Shown here one piece after another: positions 34,901 to 42,494 of a stretch of 64,000 nucleotides of DNA. The DNA lies in contig NZ_FRCP01000021.1 of NCBI RefSeq assembly GCF_900142955.1, positions 1 through 64,000 on the forward strand, read 5' to 3'. The DNA is from Anaerosporobacter mobilis DSM 15930. Its GTDB lineage: Bacteria; Bacillota; Clostridia; Lachnospirales; Lachnospiraceae. Every line of letters starts with the position of its first letter. Within the stretch, counting starts at the first letter, position 1. Both the position numbers and the translations under genes were made by a program. Under the pieces are notes generated by a model. The model did no database searches. It had not been told where the DNA came from and saw only the letters and a list, made by a program, of their open reading frames with translations.

Positions 34901-35301
34901 TACAAAGTATAATTGGTGACCTTCAAATTGATAATAGACCATCATTACAAACTTTTATGCGTCCACCAACGCTTGCGGTTAGTAAGAAGGGCCTTGAGGC
35001 GATATTTGATGCAGGTGCTTCCCTAGTTATATCAGGTGATTTTTCTACCCATGATTATGAAGCGAAGAGTGTTTCTGAAGTAGTCGAAACAATGAAGAAT
35101 GGAATTGTAGAGAGTAAAGATAAGAAAAGTTTGATTCAAAATGGAAGTATTATAGTTATGCATATGTCAGATAATGCAAAATATACAGCAGAGGCGCTTG
35201 ATATAGTAATTCCATATTACTTATCGCAGGGGTATCATTTTGCACGAATAAGCGACTATTTAGGCAATGGAGAGTTGATTTCTAGTAAGGAGCAAAGATG
35301 A
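31945..35301 (+). CDS. Membrane-anchored protein with four NodB-like deacetylase units, only the last apparently catalytic
   Basis: The 1118-residue protein has an N-terminal membrane anchor (about 8-27) and four NodB-like units near 80-235, 331-490, 612-800 and 888-1105, each marked by K/RATFF and a GH(D/E) strand. Unit 4 keeps all motifs: D896/D897 in SFDDW, H947/H951 in HTNSH, R1006 in MRPP and MHMS near 1076. Units 1-3 lack the Asp pair and the HxxxH. A Lys/Glu-only coiled segment (about 551-584) separates units 2 and 3. Its end overlaps the synthase gene by ATGA. I infer an extracytoplasmic deacetylase or scaffold acting on the nascent polymer. Confidence 0.8.
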   Translation: MMKRKRRWFVVAGVILLVALSVVLVLYSKNKKDTPTISKVQQYVKYDVEKAYELALSELENNCDRASILTDVKTLDYVMSLNFVGLSDSKTNNEIVDLLSSYDSKATFFISGIVAAEDSDLLQRLDKEGHDMGSNGLNGDAYMEKLPSKELVNSFVRTNGIINTYIDQKESILLYCSATEYTDQVLQAAYASGNEQVVKSNYVVNYGSFTSYEQVKGYIHKLPRGAILTVKLEGELEGIEYQPSVTEEDPAKDMQAGIEESEVLEGTKEEKLVKITEWILRAIQEERIENVLCKDLSAYYDASLEKDYSNVLQKVGVPAKAYQSIPNKPGKVGFVFRGISDEGELKTALTFLKEQDYRATFFVTGDEVIQYPERITEIVASGHEIGNGGMTGKDVTTMNPQEAYFEIMKCDELLKEQLGDTVKIFMPGYGKYNKTTEQVAGLLKYTIVTYNKYPIASKEVSVEQVDEYFNSPLKSGDIIYIPFGVSMQFKEILSTLAKKVEEGNRAVDTVSILLQNIVLQTEEQTVTTTIATSKNQTKKPVKDSTITVVDKKKEKEEREKEKVEKEKEKEKEKEKEKKQKEEEAIVKEANKLRKLNKGQVSKVNRLVHTTDLVVGYSFSGVSRGDVVDKVLAKLKGLNIHATFFVSMKDIQNSKKTIDKIVKEGHELQILLLDSNGRTYTEVATTILKIKDFIDETYQQNANLVRYAYDVDYEKEVLEAISATNCQVIGQSVSVAISKVEKDASEDEILEVISHQGHLVATRGYIAHFRMDYYENPTVIAKVLEMIKEEKVDTIGYLDEGIKKNGYQFETLSEIVSGKGVYQYPLTKSTILDATKGKIGKGRLASENIFEYIAKRYVGNNSIKTIAALPGFTEEEIEKIDKTGRFTSDKVLFLSFDDWGSDAAITKLLYVLNKYNVKATFFIRTNYVLENPNLLRAIALNGHDIASHTNSHMVLANSTDQPGVYSNLDDKQAEELQDDFIKSYDILQSIIGDLQIDNRPSLQTFMRPPTLAVSKKGLEAIFDAGASLVISGDFSTHDYEAKSVSEVVETMKNGIVESKDKKSLIQNGSIIVMHMSDNAKYTAEALDIVIPYYLSQGYHFARISDYLGNGELISSKEQR

Positions 35302-37094
35302 TTAAGATAAGAAGAAAGAATAAAGTGCAAGATATCCTACTGGAACATAAAAAGGACAGAAGGTTATTACCTAATGTCCCTGATGCTAAGAAGATGCGAT
35401 CGGGGCAAGAGAGAAGAGGTAGTAGTGTAGAACGCTTGGATCCTATTAGTAGCACGAGGTACTTAGTACAGTATCCGGTTACGATTACTTGTCATCTGCA
35501 AGGATTTGATAAGAAAAAAATTAGTGGAAATGCAGTTGATATTTCAACCAGTGGCATTCTAATCCAAGTGGAACATAAGGAAGATATTAAGATATTAGAG
35601 GATTCTGGGAGCGCGAAATTGCGCTTCCATGTTAAACCAGGAACAATGCCAGAAGGTTATGAGATGAACATGCGGATAAAGGCAGACTTTGTCCGTAAGG
35701 TGGAACAAGAAGATGAGATGCTCATCGCTATGAAGTTTAAAAAAGATTTAAAACAGAAGGCAAAAGAAAAAAGAGGAAATTATGCCTTAGCATCGTCGTG
35801 TATCCTTCTAACATTTATCACGCTGTTTATTATGTTAATGAGAGCGGAAAGTATCCTATATTTCAAGTTTAATAAGTGGTTGTATCTGTATAGTATTATT
35901 ACCGCTGTATTCTTATTAACGAGATATTTGTTTGGTTCCTTTTATCGTCCTGTGAAAGTAGATTCTGAATATACACCTTCCGTAACCATTATTATTCCGT
36001 GTTTTAATGAAGAGGTATGGATTCAGCAAACGATACTTAGTTGCATGAATCAGAATTATCCGATGGATAAATTAGAAGTAATTGTTGTGGATGATCACTC
36101 GAATGACCGTTCGGTGGAGAAGATTAAGGAAATCACGGAACGTCTTTACCTCGAGGGAGAAGAATATGCAATTCCAAATCGATTACGATATCTATTACAG
36201 AAACAAAATGCAGGAAAAAGAGAGGCCCTTGCAAGAGGGACTTTAGAAGCAAAACATGATCTTGTAGTATTCGTTGATTCCGATAGTTTTCTAGACCCTG
36301 ACGCAATTCGAAATCTAGTGCAACCATTCAAAGATCCCAAGATGGGAGGGGTTGCTGGTCGTACCGATGTAGCCAATACGTACACGAATGTACTGACTAA
36401 GATGCAGTCTGTTCGTTATTATATCGCATTTCGAATTATGAAAGCAGCAGAAGGGTATTTTGATGCAGTAACTTGTCTATCGGGTCCACTTGCATGTTAC
36501 CGTAAAGAACTTGTAAAGAGCAATATTGATGCTTGGTTACGTCAAAGTTTTTTGGGGCAAAAAGCTACCTTTGGTGATGACCGCGCTATGACGAATTTCA
36601 TACTTAGGGGGTATCGAACGGGATATCAAGATACTGCGGTATGTTCTACCGTTGTACCGAATAAATATAAGGTCTTTCTTAAGCAACAGATGAGATGGAA
36701 GCGTTCTTGGCTTAGGGAGTCTTTAATGGCTTCAAAATTCATGTGGAAAAAGGAACCCTTTGCTGCGGTTAGTTTTTATATGGGGTTACTCGTTCCAGTC
36801 GTAGCACCAATCGTAGTAGTCTATAATTTAATTATCGCACCTCTAAGGTTTGGAATCTTTCCTACCACATTTTTAATTGGTATGCTTATGATGGCTATGA
36901 TGATGAGTGTGGTACAGCTTTTATTACGAAAAAGTACCACTTGGATCTTTGGATTGGTATTTTGTTTGTTTTATGAAGGGGTATTATTATGGCAGATGCC
37001 AATAGCATGGGTAACTTTTTGGAAGTCAACGTGGGGAACACGTATGACACCAAATGATATCATGGTGCAAGAAAAAAGAGAAAGTAGGAAGTAA
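35298..37094 (+). CDS. PilZ-fused, hyaluronan-synthase-like processive glycosyltransferase (GT2)
   Basis: The 598-residue protein begins with a PilZ domain (about 50-150; DISTSG at 81-86). In the RxxxR motif the second Arg is Gln (RYLVQ). Two helices (about 163-182, 193-213) precede a GT2 domain with DDHSND (265-270), VDSD (326-329), GDDRA (426-430) and QQMRW (463-467), then about four helices. SGPLACYRKE and QSFLG followed by FGDDR closely resemble class I hyaluronan synthase/NodC. It should polymerise and export a UDP-sugar polymer under c-di-GMP control. Confidence 0.85.
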   Translation: MIKIRRKNKVQDILLEHKKDRRLLPNVPDAKKMRSGQERRGSSVERLDPISSTRYLVQYPVTITCHLQGFDKKKISGNAVDISTSGILIQVEHKEDIKILEDSGSAKLRFHVKPGTMPEGYEMNMRIKADFVRKVEQEDEMLIAMKFKKDLKQKAKEKRGNYALASSCILLTFITLFIMLMRAESILYFKFNKWLYLYSIITAVFLLTRYLFGSFYRPVKVDSEYTPSVTIIIPCFNEEVWIQQTILSCMNQNYPMDKLEVIVVDDHSNDRSVEKIKEITERLYLEGEEYAIPNRLRYLLQKQNAGKREALARGTLEAKHDLVVFVDSDSFLDPDAIRNLVQPFKDPKMGGVAGRTDVANTYTNVLTKMQSVRYYIAFRIMKAAEGYFDAVTCLSGPLACYRKELVKSNIDAWLRQSFLGQKATFGDDRAMTNFILRGYRTGYQDTAVCSTVVPNKYKVFLKQQMRWKRSWLRESLMASKFMWKKEPFAAVSFYMGLLVPVVAPIVVVYNLIIAPLRFGIFPTTFLIGMLMMAMMMSVVQLLLRKSTTWIFGLVFCLFYEGVLLWQMPIAWVTFWKSTWGTRMTPNDIMVQEKRESRK

Positions 37095-37099
37095 ATGGT

Positions 37100-38782
37100 G
37101 TGAAAAAAAAAATTAAAAAGAAAGATATTAGGAAAATAGTTCGTGGAACTTTTCAAGGAATTATAGTACTTCTACTAGTTTTTCTGTTGCTACGTGCATT
37201 TTTATCTACGAATGTATATACTCCATATGAGGATACCAATATGCAAACAAAAGATTCTGGGTTTGTGGCTTTATCTTACTTTGGAGTTAGTAGAATTGGT
37301 GACGATGTAACGATAACAACGAAACGATTTGAAGAGCATATTAAAGCCCTCAAAGAAAATGGTTATGTAACGATAACTCAACAAGATATATTAGATTACT
37401 ATCTTAAGGGCAAAAAACTCCCTGAAAAGTCACTGTTCCTCATGTTTGAAGATGGATATGCAGGAACTGCAATTTTCGCAGGCAAAGTGATGGAGAAATA
37501 CAATTTGAAAGCTACAATGCTTACATATGGTGATAAGTTAGCTATAAAAGACCCCAAATTCCTGACCCCAAAAGACCTTAAACAATTAGAAAAGGAGACT
37601 TACTGGGAAATAGGAACCAATGGATATCGGTTATCGTATATTAACGTATTTGATAAAGAGGATACGTATCTTGGGGAGTTATCTTCCTATGATTTCATAA
37701 AGGTTAGAAAAGAATTGAATCGAAAATACAATCAGTATCTAATGGATTATATACGAGATGAGTATGGGGTTCCAAAAGAGACCTATCAGCAGATGAAGAA
37801 TCGTATTATAACAGACTATCAGTTACTAGAGAAAAGTTATGAAGAAGGAATTAATTATGTACCTAAATTACACGTGTTGATGCATGCGAATACAGAAAGG
37901 TATGGAAACAACCAAAGGGTAAGTGATGTTAATGAAGAGAAGATTAAAGAGATGTTTGCTATGAATTTTAATCGTGAAGGCTTCAGTATCAATAATTTGG
38001 AATGCAATCTCTTTGATTTGACAAGAATGCAACCACAGGCATATTGGTCACCAAATCATCTATTAATGCGAATATGGGATGATACCAAACAAGATGTTAA
38101 CTTTGAAATAGGAGATAAGAAAGAGAGTAAACAATTTGAAACAATAAAGGGTGCTACACAATTTGCGGAGGAATCGATAATCATCACATCACTTCCTAGT
38201 GATGCTGGATTAATTCGATTAAAAAATAGTGAAAGTTATCAAGATGTGCAATTAAATGTAACCATTGGTGGGAATGTTTTAGGAGGACAGGGAATATATC
38301 TTCGAGCAGATGAAGCCTTACAGAATTATGTTAAGGTACAGAGTATCAATAACGAATTAAGAATTATTGAATGTGTAGAGGGAATGGAGTCTATTGTGAA
38401 GAGCGTAGACCTAGAATGTTTAGAGGATATCGATACTTCTAATATCCAACTATTCAGTACAGCAAAACGGCAACTTATGATTCAACTTAACGGCAATTCC
38501 ATTACCGTCGTAGTTAATGGGAAAGACTTTAGTCCTGCTGAAACCTTACATCAAGTAAAAACAGGTTCATTGTTATTGGAATCCATGTGTAATGAGGAGG
38601 CATATAGTCAAAGAAATCTGTATGACGATGTTTATGATGGTGTCTTTGAACAACTCGTTGTCTCCTCTAGTGATTCGAAAAAGATCTTATACGATAATCA
38701 ACTTCATGGCTTAGAAAAAGTACAGAATAGGATAGAGAAAACGTGGAGTAATATTGTAAACTGGTTTGTAGAGAATCTATAA
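37100..38782 (+). CDS. Degenerate PgaB/NodB-like protein with C-terminal beta-sandwich
   Basis: The 560-residue protein (GTG start, aggaag upstream) has a membrane anchor (about 17-36) and a PgaB-type deacetylase fold: FVALSYFGVSR, FEEHIKALKENGYVTITQQD and LMFEDGYAG. The usual first-motif His is Phe and the catalytic Asp is Glu (E117), so deacetylase activity is doubtful. Residues about 350-540 form a beta-sandwich resembling carbohydrate-binding LamG-type modules (GGQGIYLRAD, NSITVVVNGKDF). I infer polymer binding or export help rather than catalysis. Confidence 0.7.
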   Translation: MKKKIKKKDIRKIVRGTFQGIIVLLLVFLLLRAFLSTNVYTPYEDTNMQTKDSGFVALSYFGVSRIGDDVTITTKRFEEHIKALKENGYVTITQQDILDYYLKGKKLPEKSLFLMFEDGYAGTAIFAGKVMEKYNLKATMLTYGDKLAIKDPKFLTPKDLKQLEKETYWEIGTNGYRLSYINVFDKEDTYLGELSSYDFIKVRKELNRKYNQYLMDYIRDEYGVPKETYQQMKNRIITDYQLLEKSYEEGINYVPKLHVLMHANTERYGNNQRVSDVNEEKIKEMFAMNFNREGFSINNLECNLFDLTRMQPQAYWSPNHLLMRIWDDTKQDVNFEIGDKKESKQFETIKGATQFAEESIIITSLPSDAGLIRLKNSESYQDVQLNVTIGGNVLGGQGIYLRADEALQNYVKVQSINNELRIIECVEGMESIVKSVDLECLEDIDTSNIQLFSTAKRQLMIQLNGNSITVVVNGKDFSPAETLHQVKTGSLLLESMCNEEAYSQRNLYDDVYDGVFEQLVVSSSDSKKILYDNQLHGLEKVQNRIEKTWSNIVNWFVENL

Positions 38783-38794
38783 ATGGAGGAATAT

Positions 38795-39934
38795 ATGGAA
38801 AAGAAGTGCATGAAGAAGAAATGCATGAAAAAGAAATATAGGATAAAGGAATATAGGATAAAGGTAAAATGGTTATATCTAGTTGCAATTGTATTATGTA
38901 TGGTTGGTACAACTAGCTGCACTAAGATGAAGGAAAAACAGAAGGCAGGAACTGAGAATACTGGAACTGAGAATGCGAACGTGCAAGAATCTGAATCATC
39001 GGTTGTGGATATAGAGGATGAGAATAAAGTGAGTGTTTGGGTTACCTATTGGGATACGTCTGGGTTACTAGAGGAGTTACAAGTGTGGAAACCATACATC
39101 AAACAGATAAACTATTTTGCGGCTTACTTTAAGGAAGATAGAAGTCTGTTTGTACCAAAATCTACAGAAGAAACTAGGGAATCTATAAGTAGACTTTTTG
39201 AAGATAGAGAATTTCCGACATATCTAACGATAGTAAATGATCAAGAATTAGAGGATGGAACGTCAACGCTAAAGAGTACCGACTTATTATATTCCTTATT
39301 CGAATCAGAAGAAACCATGAGGAAACATAGTAACGATATTCTTCAAGTTACTTTAGATGGTGGATATGATGGAATAGAAATCGACTATGAGGCGATTCGT
39401 GATGATATGGTCTTATGGGAGAAGTATCTAACCTTTCTTCATTTACTTACGAAGTTAACAAAGGAGTATAATCTTTCTCTGCGTGTGTTGTTAGAACCTT
39501 CCACTCCAGTCGATGATATTCAGTTTCCAGAAGGAATTGAATATATAATGATGTGTTACAACCTGTATGGTTACGGGACCAAACCAGGACCTAAGGCGAA
39601 TAGAGACTTTCTAATTGAATTAGCAGATAAGATGAAGAAGGTTTCGAATCGCCGAGGGTATGCGCTTGCAACGGGAGGATTTGATTTTTCCTCTGATGGT
39701 ACTACTGCAGCAGTAACCTTGGTTGAGGCAATGGCTGTACAATCGACTGAGGGAGATAATATTCACCGTGATGAACAGAGTCAGTGTATAGTTTTTACCT
39801 ATACAAAACAGAACATGGCCCATGAGGTATGGTACGCAGATGGAGATACACTTAGGTATTGGACGAAAGTATTAAAAGAAGAAGGAGAACGCAATATCTC
39901 AATCTGGCGATTAGGTGGAACCATTCTCAAATAA
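38795..39934 (+). CDS. GH18-family lipoprotein
   Basis: The 379-residue protein has a long basic, repeat-derived N-terminus, a hydrophobic stretch with lipobox GTTSC (a surface lipoprotein), a low-complexity linker, and a GH18-type barrel from about residue 75. The catalytic motif is DGIEIDYE, matching DxxDxDxE with the acid Glu present; MMCYNLYGYG lies in a later strand. I start at 38795, where GGAGG lies 5 nt upstream, and not at the overlapping 38783. It may cut or trim the polysaccharide made by this operon, a role like PgaB's hydrolase. Confidence 0.82.
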   Translation: MEKKCMKKKCMKKKYRIKEYRIKVKWLYLVAIVLCMVGTTSCTKMKEKQKAGTENTGTENANVQESESSVVDIEDENKVSVWVTYWDTSGLLEELQVWKPYIKQINYFAAYFKEDRSLFVPKSTEETRESISRLFEDREFPTYLTIVNDQELEDGTSTLKSTDLLYSLFESEETMRKHSNDILQVTLDGGYDGIEIDYEAIRDDMVLWEKYLTFLHLLTKLTKEYNLSLRVLLEPSTPVDDIQFPEGIEYIMMCYNLYGYGTKPGPKANRDFLIELADKMKKVSNRRGYALATGGFDFSSDGTTAAVTLVEAMAVQSTEGDNIHRDEQSQCIVFTYTKQNMAHEVWYADGDTLRYWTKVLKEEGERNISIWRLGGTILK

Positions 39935-40020
39935 GTATCTTTCATAGTATATTTTTAGATGAATTATGTATTCTATATTTTATGATGGGATTATATGTGG
40001 TTCGAGTGTCAAAAGGTTAG

Positions 40021-40407
40021 AAATATTTATTCAACTGAAGCTGGTTGATGTACTTGTGTTTTCAAATTTTTATACAAAATCCTTATACATTTGCATAGCT
40101 TCTTTACTGGCGTACTATAACATAAAACACGCTACACACCTAAGTACTTCTAAGTGTGTAAGGTAAGGTATCGGAATTAGACGGAACCACCTTCGATTCG
40201 GCATCCTGCCGAAGCTCAGGCTGGCTCGGCGTCCATGCCTCGCCTTGCTATGTTATCAAGTACACACTAAGAAGTACTATAGATGTTTCGCTATCGTTTT
40301 TTAGTCATAGTACGTCAGCAAAGAAGCAACTCATAGCGACTAAGAGTTTTGCTTATCTATATTGATGATACACAAGTACAGCTTAATTTGTGAATGAATA
40401 AATATTT
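40021..40407. repeat. Large imperfect palindrome with GC-rich centre, MITE-like
   Basis: Arms of about 140 nt face each other in colinear blocks: AAATATTTATTCA (40021/40395), AAGCTG and TACTTGTGT (40038-40059/40371-40384), GCTTCTTTaCTGgCGTACTAT (40098/40304-40326) and AAGTACTTCTaAGTGTGTA (40142/40261-40279). The centre (40161-40260) is about 55% GC and contains TTCGGCA-tcc-TGCCGAA. An 11-bp direct repeat TTTCATAGTAT flanks the region at 39940 and 40405. No credible protein is encoded in 39935-40486. It resembles a non-autonomous transposon or large structured RNA. Confidence 0.65.
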
Positions 40408-40486
40408 CATAGTATTCATTACAACATTGTTTATGACCTTTTATCATCTGAATCCTGTCCATAAGATATACTAGAAGGAGACCAAG

Positions 40487-41092
40487 ATGAAAAAAATATT
40501 ATACATTAAAGCAAATATTAAAAAATATGGGGATTCAAGAACTTTTAAGATATCAGATCGTTTTGTAGAAGAGTATAAGAAAAATAATCCTGATGATGAG
40601 GTAATTGTTTTAGATTTGTACAAAGAAAGAATTGGATTTTTAAGACCAGAGGATTTAGAGAAATTATTAGGAAAAAAAGACGATGAAGCTAGGAAGAATT
40701 CTATACTAAAATATGTGTATCAATTTGTTGATGCAGACAAGTACATTATTGCAGCTCCCATGTGGAATCTAAGTATTCCTGCTATATTAAAAGCATACAT
40801 GGATTATGTATGTGCTAGCGGAATTACCTTTAAATATACAGAAAACGGACCAGTAGGTCTTTGTAAAGGGAAAAAAGCAGTTCATATTGTCTCTCGAGGG
40901 GGGAATTATTCAGAAGGTCCAGCAAAAGAATATGAGATGGGTGATCGGTATTTAAGAACTATTTTTGCATTCTTTGGAATTACTGATTTTACAACAATAG
41001 CAGCGGACAAACTAGATGATAAATCAGAAGATGTAGAGGCAATTCTTAATCAGGCAATAATAAGGGCTATGAATGTAGCAAAAGAGTTTTGA
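40487..41092 (+). CDS. AzoR-type FMN-dependent oxidoreductase, second copy
   Basis: The 201-residue protein is a clear paralogue of the azoreductase at 16259: the same start (KKILYIKANIKKYGDSRTFK), AAPMWNLSIPAILKAYMDYV and VSRGGNYSEGP. It should reduce quinones or azo compounds with NADH through FMN. It stands alone, without the MarR operator seen before the first copy, and lies 80 bp from the palindromic repeat, so its regulation has diverged. RBS agaaggag. Confidence 0.88.
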   Translation: MKKILYIKANIKKYGDSRTFKISDRFVEEYKKNNPDDEVIVLDLYKERIGFLRPEDLEKLLGKKDDEARKNSILKYVYQFVDADKYIIAAPMWNLSIPAILKAYMDYVCASGITFKYTENGPVGLCKGKKAVHIVSRGGNYSEGPAKEYEMGDRYLRTIFAFFGITDFTTIAADKLDDKSEDVEAILNQAIIRAMNVAKEF

Positions 41093-41188
41093 TTACTCAC
41101 CAGTATTTACACTGGTATTATTTCTTTGTTTGCGATAAAATGTCTTTATCAATGTGAATGAGACCAGAAACAAAGGAGATTAATAGAG

Positions 41189-42352
41189 ATGAAGCAAACA
41201 AAGAAATTGTATGATTTGGATGCATATGCTATAGAGTTCGACGCGGCGGTACTATCCTGTGAAGAAGTCCAGTTAGATCAACAGGTGATTTACCAAGTTA
41301 TCTTAGATCAAACCCTCTTCTTCCCAGAAGAGGGGGGACAAAGTCCAGATAAGGGGACAATTCAGGATATACCTGTTATCAATGTTCAAATCCAAGATGA
41401 TGTTATTGTGCATACATTAGAAGCACCATTACAAGTGGGCGAAAAAGTACATGGCTGTATTGATTGGAAACATCGTTTTAGCAATATGCAACAACATTCA
41501 GGAGAGCATATCTTTTCTGGACTAGTGAATAAGAAGTTTGGGTACGATAACGTAGGATTTCACCTAAGTGATCAGATTGTAACGATGGATTTTAATGGAG
41601 TACTAACTGCAGAGGAAGCGGCAGATATTGAATACGCTGCAAATGAAATGATTCTTAAAAATATCCCAGTACAAGTGACATTTCCTTCAAAAGAGGAGTT
41701 ATCTGATTTGAACTATCGTAGCAAGATTGAAATAGATGGACAAGTACGTATTGTCACCATAGCAGGTGTGGATGTGTGTGCTTGTTGTGCACCTCATGTG
41801 AGAAGAACTGGTGAGATTATGATGTTAAAGATTCTGAATATGCAAAATTACAAGGGCGGAGTCCGAATTAGTATTCTATGTGGGTTCCGTGCATTAGAAG
41901 AATATCGTCAGAAAACGGTAATCTTATCAGAGCTTACATCTTCCTTATCAGCAAACCAAGATTCATTGGTAGAAGCAGTTACTAAATTAAAGAATGTGAA
42001 TCAATCGTTAAAGACTGAAGTAGCTGTTGCTAAACAGGAGCTTATGGAGGCGAAATTAGAAGCAGTTCCAAAGGATCAAGTAAATGTATATTTGTTTGAA
42101 GATAATCTAGATGCTCAAGTTATGCGTAACGCTGTAAATCAATTAGTAACAGAGCATTCTGGAATCTGTGGAATCTTCACAGGAGATGACGAAGAGGGCT
42201 ACCGTTTTAATATTGGTAGTAGAACAGAAGATGCCCGTTCGATTGCTACGATATTAAGGGAAAAACTAGGTGCAAAGGGCGGTGGAAGTGCTGCCATGGT
42301 ACAGGGATCTGTTATTGCGAAGAAAGAGATGATTTTAGCTTTAATCTCATAG
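41189..42352 (+). CDS. AlaX-L alanyl-tRNA editing hydrolase
   Basis: The 387-residue protein combines an AlaRS-type N-terminal barrel (FFPEEGGQSPDKG), the editing domain with zinc ligands HSGEH and CACCAPH, and a C-terminal DHHA1 domain (GAKGGGSAAMVQGS). This is the long AlaX type, which removes serine or glycine wrongly attached to tRNA-Ala in trans. RBS aaaggagatt. Monocistronic; an unrelated neighbour to the redox genes upstream. Confidence 0.88.
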   Translation: MKQTKKLYDLDAYAIEFDAAVLSCEEVQLDQQVIYQVILDQTLFFPEEGGQSPDKGTIQDIPVINVQIQDDVIVHTLEAPLQVGEKVHGCIDWKHRFSNMQQHSGEHIFSGLVNKKFGYDNVGFHLSDQIVTMDFNGVLTAEEAADIEYAANEMILKNIPVQVTFPSKEELSDLNYRSKIEIDGQVRIVTIAGVDVCACCAPHVRRTGEIMMLKILNMQNYKGGVRISILCGFRALEEYRQKTVILSELTSSLSANQDSLVEAVTKLKNVNQSLKTEVAVAKQELMEAKLEAVPKDQVNVYLFEDNLDAQVMRNAVNQLVTEHSGICGIFTGDDEEGYRFNIGSRTEDARSIATILREKLGAKGGGSAAMVQGSVIAKKEMILALIS

Positions 42353-42494
42353 ATTGTTATGTAAGAAAATGAATATAATAGAGATTACAATAATTATAAG
42401 AAACTATGTTAGAAAAGAAAGGTATAGTGAAGAGTTCGTAGACAGCAAGGTAGTGCAATGATTTACTATAGAATCTATAGATGAGGTGTACGCA

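Noticed and set aside
39966..40166. 66-codon open frame in the gap after the GH18 gene
   Set aside because: It runs through the left arm of the palindromic repeat, has no RBS and no recognisable motifs.
40161..40260. tRNA or group II intron domain in the GC-rich core
   Set aside because: No cloverleaf, no TTCGANTC arm in the right place and no domain V signature could be found.
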